From positions 1-64,000 of the forward strand of contig CAYZTB010000012.1 in NCBI GenBank assembly GCA_964481195.1: DNA of 64,000 bases. Reading direction: 5' to 3'. The notes below the pieces were generated by a model, which searched no databases, was not told the DNA's origin, and saw only the letters and a program-made list of their open reading frames with translations. Position 1 is the stretch's first letter, and every line of letters starts with the position of its first letter. Below, piece by piece: positions 27,392-36,424 of the stretch. This DNA comes from Palsa-948 sp964481195 (GTDB lineage Bacteria; Bacteroidota; Bacteroidia; Palsa-948). A program made the position numbers and the translations under genes.

Positions 27392-28972
27392 GTGAAAAGA
27401 AAGGTTGACTTCCTTATTATTGGATCTGGCATAGCCGGATTAAGCTATGCGCTTAAAGTGGCAGGGCAAGGAAAAGTATTGATACTTACTAAAGCAAACG
27501 AAGACGAATCCAACACCAAGTATGCACAAGGCGGAATTGCATCCGTAATGTATGAACCTGATTCATACGAAAAACATATTCAGGATACCCTAATTTGCGG
27601 AGATGGTTTATGCAATGAAGAGGTAGTACGGATGGTTATAAGCGAATCCACCGAGCGCATTAAGGAGCTAATCAATTGGGGAGCTCGCTTTGATAAAAAT
27701 AAAAAAGGAGAATATGATCTTGGAAAAGAAGGCGGTCATTCAGAAAATAGAATTCTGCACCACAAAGACAATACTGGATTTGAAATTGAACGAGCGCTTT
27801 TAGAGCAAGTACATAACCACCCAAACATAGAAGTGCTTGATCATTATTTCGCATTGGAGCTTTTAACACAACATCATCTAGGGAAAAAAGTAACCAGCAA
27901 ATCAGCAGACATTGAATGCTACGGTGTGTTTGCGCTAAACATAAACACCAAACGCATAGAACAGATTCTCGCAAAAATTACGCTAATGGCAACTGGTGGA
28001 GCAGGTCATGTTTATGCAACCACCACCAATCCTACCATAGCAACCGGAGATGGCGTTGCCATGGTATATCGCGCAAAAGGACAATTAGAGAACATGGAAT
28101 TTTTTCAGTTCCACCCTACTTCGCTTTATAATCCTGACGAGCGCCCCTCTTTTTTAATTACCGAAGCCATGCGTGGGTTTGGCGGAGTTCTAAAAACTAT
28201 TGACGGTGAAGAGTTTATGCAGAAATATGACAAGCGCGGCTCCTTAGCTCCAAGAGATATTGTTGCCCGCGCCATAGATAATGAATTGAAAATAAGAGGT
28301 GATGATTTTGTTCACTTAGACTGCACACACCTGAATACCGAAGAATTAGTTAAACATTTTCCAAACATTCATAAAAAGTGTTTGTCGTTAGGCATTGACA
28401 TTACTAAAAACCGCATCCCTGTTTTGCCAGCATCACATTATATGTGTGGAGGAATTAAAGTGGATGTGAACGGAAAAAGCAGCATAAACAATTTATATGC
28501 TGCAGGAGAATGCTCTTACACCGGACTACATGGCGCCAACAGACTTGCTTCAAACTCTTTACTCGAAGCAGTAGTGTTTTCGCATCGCTCTGCGTTGGAT
28601 GCCATTTCGAGAATAAAAGAAGTCAACTTTTGCGACAGTATTCCAGAATGGAACGCTGAAGGAACTGTATCGCCCGAAGAAATGGTTTTGATTACACAAA
28701 GTTTGCGCGAAGCACAAGGCATCATGACAAACTATGTTGGCATAGTGCGTTCAGACCTGCGGTTAAAAAGAGCCTTTGACCGACTTTTAATCCTACACCG
28801 AGAAACAGAAAGCCTTTATGAACGCACAACCATTTCTCCAGAGCTATGTCAGCTTAGGAATATTATTAAAGTAAGCTACATCATTATAAAGTATGCTATG
28901 ATGCGAAAAGAAAGTGTAGGGCTACATTTTATGGCAGACCATCCAAAGAAGCAAGAAATTGCTCATAGTTAA
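27392..28972 (+). CDS. nadB: L-aspartate oxidase
   Basis: 526 residues from the GTG at 27392 (VKRKVDFLIIGSGIAG). The first in-frame ATG lies after the FAD-binding motif and a TTG further up is in the promoter area, so GTG is the best start. FAD dinucleotide-binding GSGIAGLSYAL is at residues about 10-20. Substrate and flavin motifs are TKYAQGGIASV, GHSENRILHHKDNTG, ASHYMCGGIKVD and GECSYTGLHGANRLASNSLLEA. It oxidises aspartate to iminoaspartate in de novo NAD synthesis. A TACCTTTA element at 27380-27387 lies just upstream, so the mRNA may be nearly leaderless. Confidence 0.94.
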   Translation: MKRKVDFLIIGSGIAGLSYALKVAGQGKVLILTKANEDESNTKYAQGGIASVMYEPDSYEKHIQDTLICGDGLCNEEVVRMVISESTERIKELINWGARFDKNKKGEYDLGKEGGHSENRILHHKDNTGFEIERALLEQVHNHPNIEVLDHYFALELLTQHHLGKKVTSKSADIECYGVFALNINTKRIEQILAKITLMATGGAGHVYATTTNPTIATGDGVAMVYRAKGQLENMEFFQFHPTSLYNPDERPSFLITEAMRGFGGVLKTIDGEEFMQKYDKRGSLAPRDIVARAIDNELKIRGDDFVHLDCTHLNTEELVKHFPNIHKKCLSLGIDITKNRIPVLPASHYMCGGIKVDVNGKSSINNLYAAGECSYTGLHGANRLASNSLLEAVVFSHRSALDAISRIKEVNFCDSIPEWNAEGTVSPEEMVLITQSLREAQGIMTNYVGIVRSDLRLKRAFDRLLILHRETESLYERTTISPELCQLRNIIKVSYIIIKYAMMRKESVGLHFMADHPKKQEIAHS

Positions 28973-29015
28973 GTGCTTTTCAACAAATATCATCTGCTTT
29001 TACAAGAGCTTTTCC

Positions 29016-29023
29016 TATCTTTG
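29016..29023 (+). promoter_or_regulatory. TAnnTTTG promoter element (TATCTTTG)
   Basis: Exact match to the Bacteroidota -7 consensus, four bases before the GTG of the Cys-rich protein gene. It supports the GTG start and a near-leaderless mRNA for the TonB-receptor/HMA operon. Confidence 0.55.
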
Positions 29024-29027
29024 TAGC

Positions 29028-29426
29028 GTGAAACGAATAAGTACTATATTTTTTGCTTGCTTATTAGCCTCCTTGATTATACTTGGCAGCGGTGGATTAA
29101 CTGTAGGCAAAATGATTTGCGGTGGAAACGAATGTGCTACTGCCTATACCTTAGGTGCCGCAAAAGATTGTTGCGAGAATGAGAATACCGATACAGAGAA
29201 TGTTCAAAAAGATTGCTGCTGCGTAATCACCGACTTATCATATTCCTTGGACGACTTCAATTCCTCTGAAAAAGTAAATCTATCTTTCTTTGGAATTGAC
29301 CTATTCACTACAACTCCAATAACTTCCTTTCAATTTCCTACCACTGTTATAAACTCAACTTTTCGTTCTCCTTCTCCTCCAGGCTTGCAAGATTATTTGC
29401 ATCTGATTGGAGCTCTTCTTCTCTAA
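29028..29426 (+). CDS. Cys-rich exported small protein (HYC_CC_PP-like)
   Basis: 132 residues from the GTG at 29028, chosen because a consensus promoter ends four bases before it and the protein then begins VKRISTIFFACLLASLI, a good signal or anchor segment. Cys motifs: MICGGNEC, DCCEN and DCCC; the C-terminus has PSPPGLQDYLHLIGALLL. The order of a Cys-Gly motif, a Cys-Cys pair and Pro-Pro near the end resembles the Bacteroidota family called HYC_CC_PP, which commonly precedes TonB receptors, but the His-Tyr of that name is not clear here. A copper-binding periplasmic role is plausible, given the adjacent receptor and HMA protein. Confidence 0.6.
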   Translation: MKRISTIFFACLLASLIILGSGGLTVGKMICGGNECATAYTLGAAKDCCENENTDTENVQKDCCCVITDLSYSLDDFNSSEKVNLSFFGIDLFTTTPITSFQFPTTVINSTFRSPSPPGLQDYLHLIGALLL

Positions 29427-29494
29427 TATTTTTCATTTTCTTTTGCCTGAAAGAATTATTTCTTTTTGGAAATTCCATGTTCCATTTAACAAAA

Positions 29495-31786
29495 ATGAAA
29501 ATGAAAAAAAATAATTATTTAGCTATATTATTAATTCCGCTGTTTTGTTGCTGCACTATACTTTCCGCATCTGCACAAGAACTTTCGGGAAGAATAGTAG
29601 AAAAAGATGCTTCCGGAAAGGAAACTTCACTACCCATGGCAGGTGTAAAATGGCTGGGCAGTTCCATCAGCACTTCGGCCGATGAAAACGGGAAATTTCA
29701 AATACCCTTTCCCGAAGTTATGCCTGCTAAGTTATTGGTAGCTATGATTGGCTACACAAGCGACACTATACTATTTAACGACAAATCTAAAACAAATATA
29801 AAAATTGTTTTAAAAAACAGCACCACTACGCTTAACACCGTGAACATTACTGAAAAAACTCTAAGTTCTCGTAATTTAATTACAGCCAAAATGAATACAG
29901 AGTTAATCTCTCAAAAAGAATTAACCCTAGCGGCTTGTTGTAATATTTCGGAAAGCTTTGAGCGCAATGCATCGGTAGATGTAAACTTTACTGATGCTGT
30001 TTCGGGTGCAAAGCAAATTCAAATGCTTGGGCTCGATGGTATCTATACGCAAATACTTTACGAGAATCTTCCTTTTATTCGAGGACTCTCTTCTTCCTAC
30101 GGATTAACATACATACCGGGCACTTGGGTAGAAAATATTTTAGTCACCAAAGGAACAGGCTCTGTTGTTAATGGTTTTGAGTCAATAACTGGACAAATTC
30201 AAATTGAGCTTTTAGAGCCTGAAGAAGCTGAGCAATTATATATTAATGGCTTTGTAAATAACAATCAGCGTTATGAATTAAATGCTCATTTAGCAAAACG
30301 CTTCAAAACAAACTTAAGTTCGCTATTGTTTGTTCACGCCAGCAAAAACGGGTTAGAAAACTATGGCAACATGGATAGAAACAACGATGGATTTCTAGAC
30401 ATGCCCCTAACTTCTCAATATAATTTGCTGAATCGTTGGAATTTTAGAGTTAAAAACAGACATGAGGGACAATTTGGAGTTCGTGCTTTGATGGAAGATA
30501 AAATTGGCGGTCATGATCATAATGCACTAAGCGACACTAGCACAGTAAAACATTATGGAATTTTTATAAACACAAAACAAGTTGAAACATTTACCAAAAA
30601 CGGATGGATATATCCCGATACACCTTGGAGAAGTTTTGCCATCATGACTACGGAACGATACCAAGAGCAAAAATCATTTTTCGGTATAAAAAAATACCAA
30701 GGCACTCAAAAGAGCTTGTACGTAAACACCATTTATCAAAGCATTATCAACAACACCTTTCATAAAATTAAATTTGGAGGTAGTTTTATGTTGGATGATT
30801 TTTCAGAATCCTTTAATGAAGGACTTTCTGCCGGCAGCGATTCACTTTTTACATTACAAGAAATTGTTCCCGGTGTTTATTCAGAGTATACTTTTAACAA
30901 CGATACGAACATTTCAATAGTGGCTGGAGTTCGAGCAGATTATTTTGAAAACTATGGGTTGATGGTAAATCCAAGATTACATCTGAAGTATAATCCTTCT
31001 AAAGATGCTGCTATTCGACTTTCAGGTGGTAGGGGCATGCGTACACCACACATCTTTGCAGAAAACAGTCAGGTTTTTGCTAGCTCCAGACAAATTGTAA
31101 TTCACGAAGAATTAAAACAAGAAGTTGCATGGAATTACGGAATGACATTTACTTATTGCTTTAAACCTTTTGGAAAAGAGGCGACATTTAATCTTGATGC
31201 TTATAGAACTGATTTCGAAAATCAAGTGGTAGTGGATTTAGAAGATGTAAATAAAGTTCAGTTCTATAACCTGAGAGGGTTGTCATATTCTAACAGCATT
31301 CAAACAGATATTACGTTTTCTCCTTCTAAAAAATGGGATTTTAAACTAGCATATAAATACTACGATGTAAAGTCAACCTATTTTTCAATGTATATTCCAG
31401 GCACAAGGGTGTTGCTTGACAAGCCCTTGGTTCCAAAAGACCGAGCTCTCTTAAATATTGACTACACATCGAATAAGGAAAAATGGATAATTAGCAACAC
31501 TATTAAATGGTTTGGAAAAAGCAGGTTACCGAATACTTCATTAAATACACCCGAGTTTCAACTGCCAGAACATTCTACACCCTATTTCACCTACATGGCA
31601 CAGGTATCAAAAAAGTTTAAGTGGTTTGAATTGTACATAGGAGGCGAAAATATTTTTAATTACATCATTCCGAATGCCATTGTTGATCCGGGCGATCCCT
31701 TTGGTCCAAATTTTGATGCTACTATGATATGGGGTCCTGTAAATGGAAGAGTAATTTATGGAGGCTTTAGATATAAAATAATATAA
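29495..31786 (+). CDS. TonB-dependent outer-membrane receptor, probable metal-linked
   Basis: About 763 residues (an ATG at 29477 is also possible; MKMKKNNYLAILLIPLF gives the better signal peptide). A carboxypeptidase-regulatory-like (CarboxypepD_reg) domain at about 30-105 (LSGRIVEKDA...AMIGYTSDTI) is followed by a plug domain (about 110-230, QMLGLDGIYTQILYENLPF) and a 22-strand barrel to the C-terminal GGFRYKII. It imports a bound ligand using TonB energy. Neighbours, a Cys-rich protein upstream and an HMA protein 22 bp downstream, suggest copper or a copper chelate, but the ligand is not proven. The 3' end (from 31598) is duplicated at 34172. Confidence 0.87.
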   Translation: MKMKKNNYLAILLIPLFCCCTILSASAQELSGRIVEKDASGKETSLPMAGVKWLGSSISTSADENGKFQIPFPEVMPAKLLVAMIGYTSDTILFNDKSKTNIKIVLKNSTTTLNTVNITEKTLSSRNLITAKMNTELISQKELTLAACCNISESFERNASVDVNFTDAVSGAKQIQMLGLDGIYTQILYENLPFIRGLSSSYGLTYIPGTWVENILVTKGTGSVVNGFESITGQIQIELLEPEEAEQLYINGFVNNNQRYELNAHLAKRFKTNLSSLLFVHASKNGLENYGNMDRNNDGFLDMPLTSQYNLLNRWNFRVKNRHEGQFGVRALMEDKIGGHDHNALSDTSTVKHYGIFINTKQVETFTKNGWIYPDTPWRSFAIMTTERYQEQKSFFGIKKYQGTQKSLYVNTIYQSIINNTFHKIKFGGSFMLDDFSESFNEGLSAGSDSLFTLQEIVPGVYSEYTFNNDTNISIVAGVRADYFENYGLMVNPRLHLKYNPSKDAAIRLSGGRGMRTPHIFAENSQVFASSRQIVIHEELKQEVAWNYGMTFTYCFKPFGKEATFNLDAYRTDFENQVVVDLEDVNKVQFYNLRGLSYSNSIQTDITFSPSKKWDFKLAYKYYDVKSTYFSMYIPGTRVLLDKPLVPKDRALLNIDYTSNKEKWIISNTIKWFGKSRLPNTSLNTPEFQLPEHSTPYFTYMAQVSKKFKWFELYIGGENIFNYIIPNAIVDPGDPFGPNFDATMIWGPVNGRVIYGGFRYKII

Positions 31787-31808
31787 ACACTAAAAAACAA
31801 AAATCAAT

Positions 31809-32153
31809 ATGAAAACAATTTCAAAAACTATTGCCGTATTATGCTTCGCTTTTTTCAGCAGCTCAGCTTGGGCAACTAGCGACACCACCGTAGTTATTAA
31901 AACATCTGCCGAATGTGGAAGCTGCAAAAAAAGAATTGAGAACGCACTAAATTTCGAAAAAGGTGTTAATGCTGCTGTGCTTGACGTGGCTTCAAAAAAT
32001 GCTACTGTTACTTTCGACACGAAAAAAACTACCGTTGAAAAATTAAGAGAAGCAATTTCTAATGTAGGATACGATGCAGACAATGTTCCTGCAAACGAAA
32101 AAAAATACAATAAGCTTCCTGCTTGTTGCAAAAAAGGCGGAATGCCTAAATAG
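31809..32153 (+). CDS. Secreted heavy-metal-associated (HMA) domain protein, copy 1
   Basis: 114 residues with a signal peptide (about 1-21, AWATSD cleavage region) and an HMA ferredoxin-like fold (about 25-95). The metal motif is ECGSCKKRIENAL, a CxxC as in copper chaperones, and VAYDAD-like GYDADNVP closes the fold. It probably binds Cu+ in the periplasm and passes it between the TonB receptor and an exporter or sensor. It lies 22 bp after the receptor gene. An identical copy is at 34383-34727 through the tandem duplication. Confidence 0.88.
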   Translation: MKTISKTIAVLCFAFFSSSAWATSDTTVVIKTSAECGSCKKRIENALNFEKGVNAAVLDVASKNATVTFDTKKTTVEKLREAISNVGYDADNVPANEKKYNKLPACCKKGGMPK

Positions 32154-32178
32154 TAATTCTCTACAATAAGGTTATTTG

Positions 32179-32186
32179 TACCTTCG
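32179..32186 (+). promoter_or_regulatory. Promoter element before gamma-carbonic anhydrase gene (TACCTTCG)
   Basis: Near match to TAnnTTTG, 23 bp upstream of the ATG. Duplicated at 34753-34760. Confidence 0.4.
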
Positions 32187-32209
32187 AAGAAATTCGAAAT
32201 AATAAAACT

Positions 32210-32725
32210 ATGGCATTACTAAAACCTGTTAAAGGCATCTCTCCAAAATTTGGTAAAGGCTGTTATCTGGCAGAAAATGCCACTGTGGTTGGCGATGTAA
32301 TCATGGGCGATGAATGCTCCGTATGGTTTAATGCTGTGATAAGAGGTGATGTGAATCACATACGAATTGGCAATAAAGTAAATGTACAGGATGGCGCAAT
32401 CATACATTGCACCTACCAAAAATCACCAACAAACATTGGAAACAATGTATCTATAGGACATAATGCCTTAGTACATGGATGCACAGTTGAAGACAATGTG
32501 CTAATAGGCATGGGGGCCATTGTGATGGATAATTGTGTGATTGGAAGCAACTCCATTATTGCTGCAGGAGCTGTGGTGCTAGAGAATACTAAAGTAGAAC
32601 CAGGCTCAGTTTATGCAGGAGTGCCGGCAAAGAAAATAAAAGATATTAACCCCGAACTTCAAAAAGGAGAGATAGAGCGCATAGCAAACAACTACTTAAT
32701 GTACAGTAGCTGGTTTAAAGAATAA
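32210..32725 (+). CDS. Gamma-carbonic anhydrase family protein, copy 1
   Basis: 171 residues, left-handed beta-helix with hexapeptide repeats throughout (VVGDVIMGD, VNHIRIGNKVNVQDGAIIH). The three family metal-ligand histidines look present (IIHCTY; HNALVHG). Members act as carbonic anhydrases or have unknown acyl or thioester roles, so activity is not certain. Cytoplasmic, no signal peptide. It has its own promoter-like element and is probably not functionally tied to the HMA gene. An identical copy is at 34784-35299. Confidence 0.9.
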   Translation: MALLKPVKGISPKFGKGCYLAENATVVGDVIMGDECSVWFNAVIRGDVNHIRIGNKVNVQDGAIIHCTYQKSPTNIGNNVSIGHNALVHGCTVEDNVLIGMGAIVMDNCVIGSNSIIAAGAVVLENTKVEPGSVYAGVPAKKIKDINPELQKGEIERIANNYLMYSSWFKE

Positions 32726-32749
32726 TAATTGAATTAGCTGTAACTTTCC

Positions 32750-32757
32750 TACTTTTG
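32750..32757 (+). promoter_or_regulatory. TAnnTTTG promoter element for the lipoprotein gene
   Basis: TACTTTTG matches the Bacteroidota -7 consensus, 59 bp upstream of the ATG at 32817. Duplicated at 35324-35331. Confidence 0.45.
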
Positions 32758-32816
32758 AGAACGTCTTATGCTTGAAAGGGGATAAAAACTATTAAAAATC
32801 ATCAAAAATCGATACT

Positions 32817-33689
32817 ATGAAAACTAAACGATTAATTCTAAATGCAGCAATGTTCTTGATGGCAGCATCTGTAACATTTACAAGCTGCAGAAAAGATAGA
32901 GATAATGACAACGACACATCAGGTGCCGAAGACAATGCACTTGCTGATAAATCTTTTGAGGACGTAGGTCAAATTTCAAGCGAGGCAGCCAACGGAAGTG
33001 TAGGTACTTATAAAGTAGGTGGCGATCACGATGGAATTCTTTCTGTTTGTGCTACCGTAACTCACGATACTGCATTAAACACAATCCTTATTGACTTTGG
33101 CACAACCAATTGCCTTTGTAATGATGGACGATACCGCAGAGGAAAAATATATGTTTCATACAGCAATACCAGCAAGCCTGAGCCTTATTTTTACTGGGAT
33201 TCGCTAACACAAATTACAATTACCACTAGCCCTACGGATAATTATTTTGTAAACGATAATCAGGTTATCGGCACAAAAACTATCGTGAATAATGGTCACA
33301 ATACTGCAGGACATATGAATTGGACTGTAGTGGTAAACGGACAAATTATTAAAGCAAATAACCAAGGCACCATCAGCTGGACAACCAACCGTAATCACGA
33401 ATGGTTAGCAGGAGAGAACACACCGTTTATCTGGGCAGATGATGAGCACGGAGTTACCGGAACTTCCAGCGGAACATCCGCAAAAGGAACAGCCTTTAAC
33501 GTGACTATCACCAGTCAGTTAGTGCGTAAAATTGCTTGTCCAAAACATTTTGTAAGCGGAACATTTGATTTCACTCCTGGAACAAAGCCAGTACGCCACG
33601 TAGATTTTTCACCTCCAAGCAACGGTGCTTGCGATAATATTGCAACGGTTACCATCAATGGAAAAACGTACACGGTAACAATGAAGTAA
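32817..33689 (+). CDS. Hypothetical lipoprotein, copy 1
   Basis: 290 residues with a lipoprotein signal (lipobox ...VTFTSC, Cys about residue 24) followed by an acidic, charged linker (RKDRDNDNDTSGAEDN) and a predicted all-beta domain (about 60-290) with repeated short strands (GKIYVSYSN, GHMNWTVVVNGQI). This type is widespread in Bacteroidota but I know no function. It is probably exposed at the outer membrane. A strong terminator follows. An identical copy is at 35391-36263. Confidence 0.8.
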   Translation: MKTKRLILNAAMFLMAASVTFTSCRKDRDNDNDTSGAEDNALADKSFEDVGQISSEAANGSVGTYKVGGDHDGILSVCATVTHDTALNTILIDFGTTNCLCNDGRYRRGKIYVSYSNTSKPEPYFYWDSLTQITITTSPTDNYFVNDNQVIGTKTIVNNGHNTAGHMNWTVVVNGQIIKANNQGTISWTTNRNHEWLAGENTPFIWADDEHGVTGTSSGTSAKGTAFNVTITSQLVRKIACPKHFVSGTFDFTPGTKPVRHVDFSPPSNGACDNIATVTINGKTYTVTMK

Positions 33690-33753
33690 AGCCTCACTCT
33701 AGCCCTCTCCCTCCGCAAAGGAGCCCCTTCGGGAAATGGAGAGGGAGAAAAAA

Positions 33754-33790
33754 CCCCTCTGATGTTTCGCATCAGGGGGATTTTTATTTT
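33754..33790 (+). terminator. Rho-independent terminator
   Basis: A CCCCTCTGATG/CATCAGGGGG stem with a short loop is followed by ATTTTTATTTT. A separate CCCTCTCC/GGAGAGGG palindrome lies just before it (about 33698-33745). Duplicated at 36328-36364. Confidence 0.8.
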
Positions 33791-33808
33791 ATGCAGGACT
33801 ATAAATCT

Positions 33809-33816
33809 TATTTTTG
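33809..33816 (+). promoter_or_regulatory. mutL promoter element, copy 1
   Basis: TATTTTTG matches the -7 consensus, 34 bp before the mutL start. In this copy it would drive the chimeric gene and possibly the second HMA gene. Copy 2 is at 36383-36390. Confidence 0.45.
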
Positions 33817-33850
33817 TGAGAATATTTAATTTTCAAGATTTACACCTTTT

Positions 33851-34360
33851 ATGGCGGATATCATTAACCTATTACCAGACGCTGTTGCCAACCAAATTGC
33901 AGCCGGTGAGGTTATTCAGCGCCCTGCATCGGCAGTGAAAGAACTTTTGGAAAATGCCATCGATGCAGATGCTACGGATATTAAATTAATCCTGAAAGAT
34001 TCCGGCAGAACGCTCATTCAAATTATTGACAACGGCAAAGGGATGAGTGAGACCGATGCACGCATGTGCTTTGAGCGGCATGCAACTTCCAAAATAAAAA
34101 AAGCCGATGATCTATTTAAGATTACCACCATGGGATTTCGGGGAGAAGCCATGGCATCGATTGCCGGAGTTGCACAGGTATCAAAAAAGTTTAAGTGGTT
34201 TGAATTGTACATAGGAGGCGAAAATATTTTTAATTACATCATTCCGAATGCCATTGTTGATCCGGGCGATCCCTTTGGTCCAAATTTTGATGCTACTATG
34301 ATATGGGGTCCTGTAAATGGAAGAGTAATTTATGGAGGCTTTAGATATAAAATAATATAA
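33851..34360 (+). pseudogene. Chimeric ORF: MutL N-terminus fused in frame to TonB-receptor C-terminus
   Basis: 169 residues. Residues 1-107 are identical to MutL, including the GHKL ATPase motifs ELLENAIDA, DNGKGMS and GFRGEAMASI. From GCACAGGTA onward the protein continues with the last ~60 residues of the TonB-receptor barrel (SKKFKWFELYIGGEN ... FRYKII). Both partners read the shared 9-mer as Ala-Gln-Val, so the fusion stays open. It lacks the rest of the ATPase and dimerisation domains and is probably non-functional or harmful. It is the junction product of the tandem duplication. Confidence 0.9.
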
Positions 34361-34382
34361 ACACTAAAAAACAAAAATCAAT

Positions 34383-34727
34383 ATGAAAACAATTTCAAAA
34401 ACTATTGCCGTATTATGCTTCGCTTTTTTCAGCAGCTCAGCTTGGGCAACTAGCGACACCACCGTAGTTATTAAAACATCTGCCGAATGTGGAAGCTGCA
34501 AAAAAAGAATTGAGAACGCACTAAATTTCGAAAAAGGTGTTAATGCTGCTGTGCTTGACGTGGCTTCAAAAAATGCTACTGTTACTTTCGACACGAAAAA
34601 AACTACCGTTGAAAAATTAAGAGAAGCAATTTCTAATGTAGGATACGATGCAGACAATGTTCCTGCAAACGAAAAAAAATACAATAAGCTTCCTGCTTGT
34701 TGCAAAAAAGGCGGAATGCCTAAATAG
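34383..34727 (+). CDS. Secreted HMA domain protein, copy 2
   Basis: Identical in protein sequence to 31809-32153, with CxxC metal motif ECGSC and signal peptide. It is preceded by the chimeric mutL/receptor ORF instead of a whole receptor gene, so its expression may now come from the mutL promoter. If the duplication is real, dosage of this probable copper-binding protein is doubled. Confidence 0.85.
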   Translation: MKTISKTIAVLCFAFFSSSAWATSDTTVVIKTSAECGSCKKRIENALNFEKGVNAAVLDVASKNATVTFDTKKTTVEKLREAISNVGYDADNVPANEKKYNKLPACCKKGGMPK

Positions 34728-34783
34728 TAATTCTCTACAATAAGGTTATTTGTACCTTCGAAGAAATTCGAAATAATAAAACT

Positions 34784-35299
34784 ATGGCATTACTAAAACC
34801 TGTTAAAGGCATCTCTCCAAAATTTGGTAAAGGCTGTTATCTGGCAGAAAATGCCACTGTGGTTGGCGATGTAATCATGGGCGATGAATGCTCCGTATGG
34901 TTTAATGCTGTGATAAGAGGTGATGTGAATCACATACGAATTGGCAATAAAGTAAATGTACAGGATGGCGCAATCATACATTGCACCTACCAAAAATCAC
35001 CAACAAACATTGGAAACAATGTATCTATAGGACATAATGCCTTAGTACATGGATGCACAGTTGAAGACAATGTGCTAATAGGCATGGGGGCCATTGTGAT
35101 GGATAATTGTGTGATTGGAAGCAACTCCATTATTGCTGCAGGAGCTGTGGTGCTAGAGAATACTAAAGTAGAACCAGGCTCAGTTTATGCAGGAGTGCCG
35201 GCAAAGAAAATAAAAGATATTAACCCCGAACTTCAAAAAGGAGAGATAGAGCGCATAGCAAACAACTACTTAATGTACAGTAGCTGGTTTAAAGAATAA
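34784..35299 (+). CDS. Gamma-carbonic anhydrase family protein, copy 2
   Basis: Identical to 32210-32725, including the hexapeptide repeats and the three candidate metal-binding histidines. It keeps its own upstream promoter-like element, so it is likely expressed if the duplication exists in the cell. Confidence 0.87.
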   Translation: MALLKPVKGISPKFGKGCYLAENATVVGDVIMGDECSVWFNAVIRGDVNHIRIGNKVNVQDGAIIHCTYQKSPTNIGNNVSIGHNALVHGCTVEDNVLIGMGAIVMDNCVIGSNSIIAAGAVVLENTKVEPGSVYAGVPAKKIKDINPELQKGEIERIANNYLMYSSWFKE

Positions 35300-35390
35300 T
35301 AATTGAATTAGCTGTAACTTTCCTACTTTTGAGAACGTCTTATGCTTGAAAGGGGATAAAAACTATTAAAAATCATCAAAAATCGATACT

Positions 35391-36263
35391 ATGAAAACTA
35401 AACGATTAATTCTAAATGCAGCAATGTTCTTGATGGCAGCATCTGTAACATTTACAAGCTGCAGAAAAGATAGAGATAATGACAACGACACATCAGGTGC
35501 CGAAGACAATGCACTTGCTGATAAATCTTTTGAGGACGTAGGTCAAATTTCAAGCGAGGCAGCCAACGGAAGTGTAGGTACTTATAAAGTAGGTGGCGAT
35601 CACGATGGAATTCTTTCTGTTTGTGCTACCGTAACTCACGATACTGCATTAAACACAATCCTTATTGACTTTGGCACAACCAATTGCCTTTGTAATGATG
35701 GACGATACCGCAGAGGAAAAATATATGTTTCATACAGCAATACCAGCAAGCCTGAGCCTTATTTTTACTGGGATTCGCTAACACAAATTACAATTACCAC
35801 TAGCCCTACGGATAATTATTTTGTAAACGATAATCAGGTTATCGGCACAAAAACTATCGTGAATAATGGTCACAATACTGCAGGACATATGAATTGGACT
35901 GTAGTGGTAAACGGACAAATTATTAAAGCAAATAACCAAGGCACCATCAGCTGGACAACCAACCGTAATCACGAATGGTTAGCAGGAGAGAACACACCGT
36001 TTATCTGGGCAGATGATGAGCACGGAGTTACCGGAACTTCCAGCGGAACATCCGCAAAAGGAACAGCCTTTAACGTGACTATCACCAGTCAGTTAGTGCG
36101 TAAAATTGCTTGTCCAAAACATTTTGTAAGCGGAACATTTGATTTCACTCCTGGAACAAAGCCAGTACGCCACGTAGATTTTTCACCTCCAAGCAACGGT
36201 GCTTGCGATAATATTGCAACGGTTACCATCAATGGAAAAACGTACACGGTAACAATGAAGTAA
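35391..36263 (+). CDS. Hypothetical lipoprotein, copy 2
   Basis: Identical to 32817-33689: a lipobox, acidic linker and beta-rich domain of unknown function. It is followed by the second copy of the strong terminator. Confidence 0.78.
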   Translation: MKTKRLILNAAMFLMAASVTFTSCRKDRDNDNDTSGAEDNALADKSFEDVGQISSEAANGSVGTYKVGGDHDGILSVCATVTHDTALNTILIDFGTTNCLCNDGRYRRGKIYVSYSNTSKPEPYFYWDSLTQITITTSPTDNYFVNDNQVIGTKTIVNNGHNTAGHMNWTVVVNGQIIKANNQGTISWTTNRNHEWLAGENTPFIWADDEHGVTGTSSGTSAKGTAFNVTITSQLVRKIACPKHFVSGTFDFTPGTKPVRHVDFSPPSNGACDNIATVTINGKTYTVTMK

Positions 36264-36327
36264 AGCCTCACTCTAGCCCTCTCCCTCCGCAAAGGAGCCC
36301 CTTCGGGAAATGGAGAGGGAGAAAAAA

Positions 36328-36364
36328 CCCCTCTGATGTTTCGCATCAGGGGGATTTTTATTTT
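36328..36364 (+). terminator. Rho-independent terminator, copy 2
   Basis: Same stem-loop and T-rich tail as 33754-33790, shifted by 2574 bp. Confidence 0.8.
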
Positions 36365-36424
36365 ATGCAGGACTATAAATCTTATTTTTGTGAGAATATT
36401 TAATTTTCAAGATTTACACCTTTT

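Larger units (their letters stand above)
31598..34171 (+). repeat. Tandem duplication, copy 1 (2574 bp)
   Basis: Begins inside the TonB receptor gene at GCACAGGTA and ends inside mutL before the same 9-mer at 34172. It carries the receptor's last ~60 codons, the HMA, gamma-carbonic anhydrase and lipoprotein genes, and the first ~107 codons of mutL. The encoded proteins and the spacers I compared are identical to copy 2. Confidence 0.93.

Noticed and set aside
33698..33745. CCCTCTCC/GGAGAGGG palindrome as an independent terminator
   Set aside because: Long imperfect loop and no T-run; the adjacent 33754-33790 hairpin is the convincing terminator.
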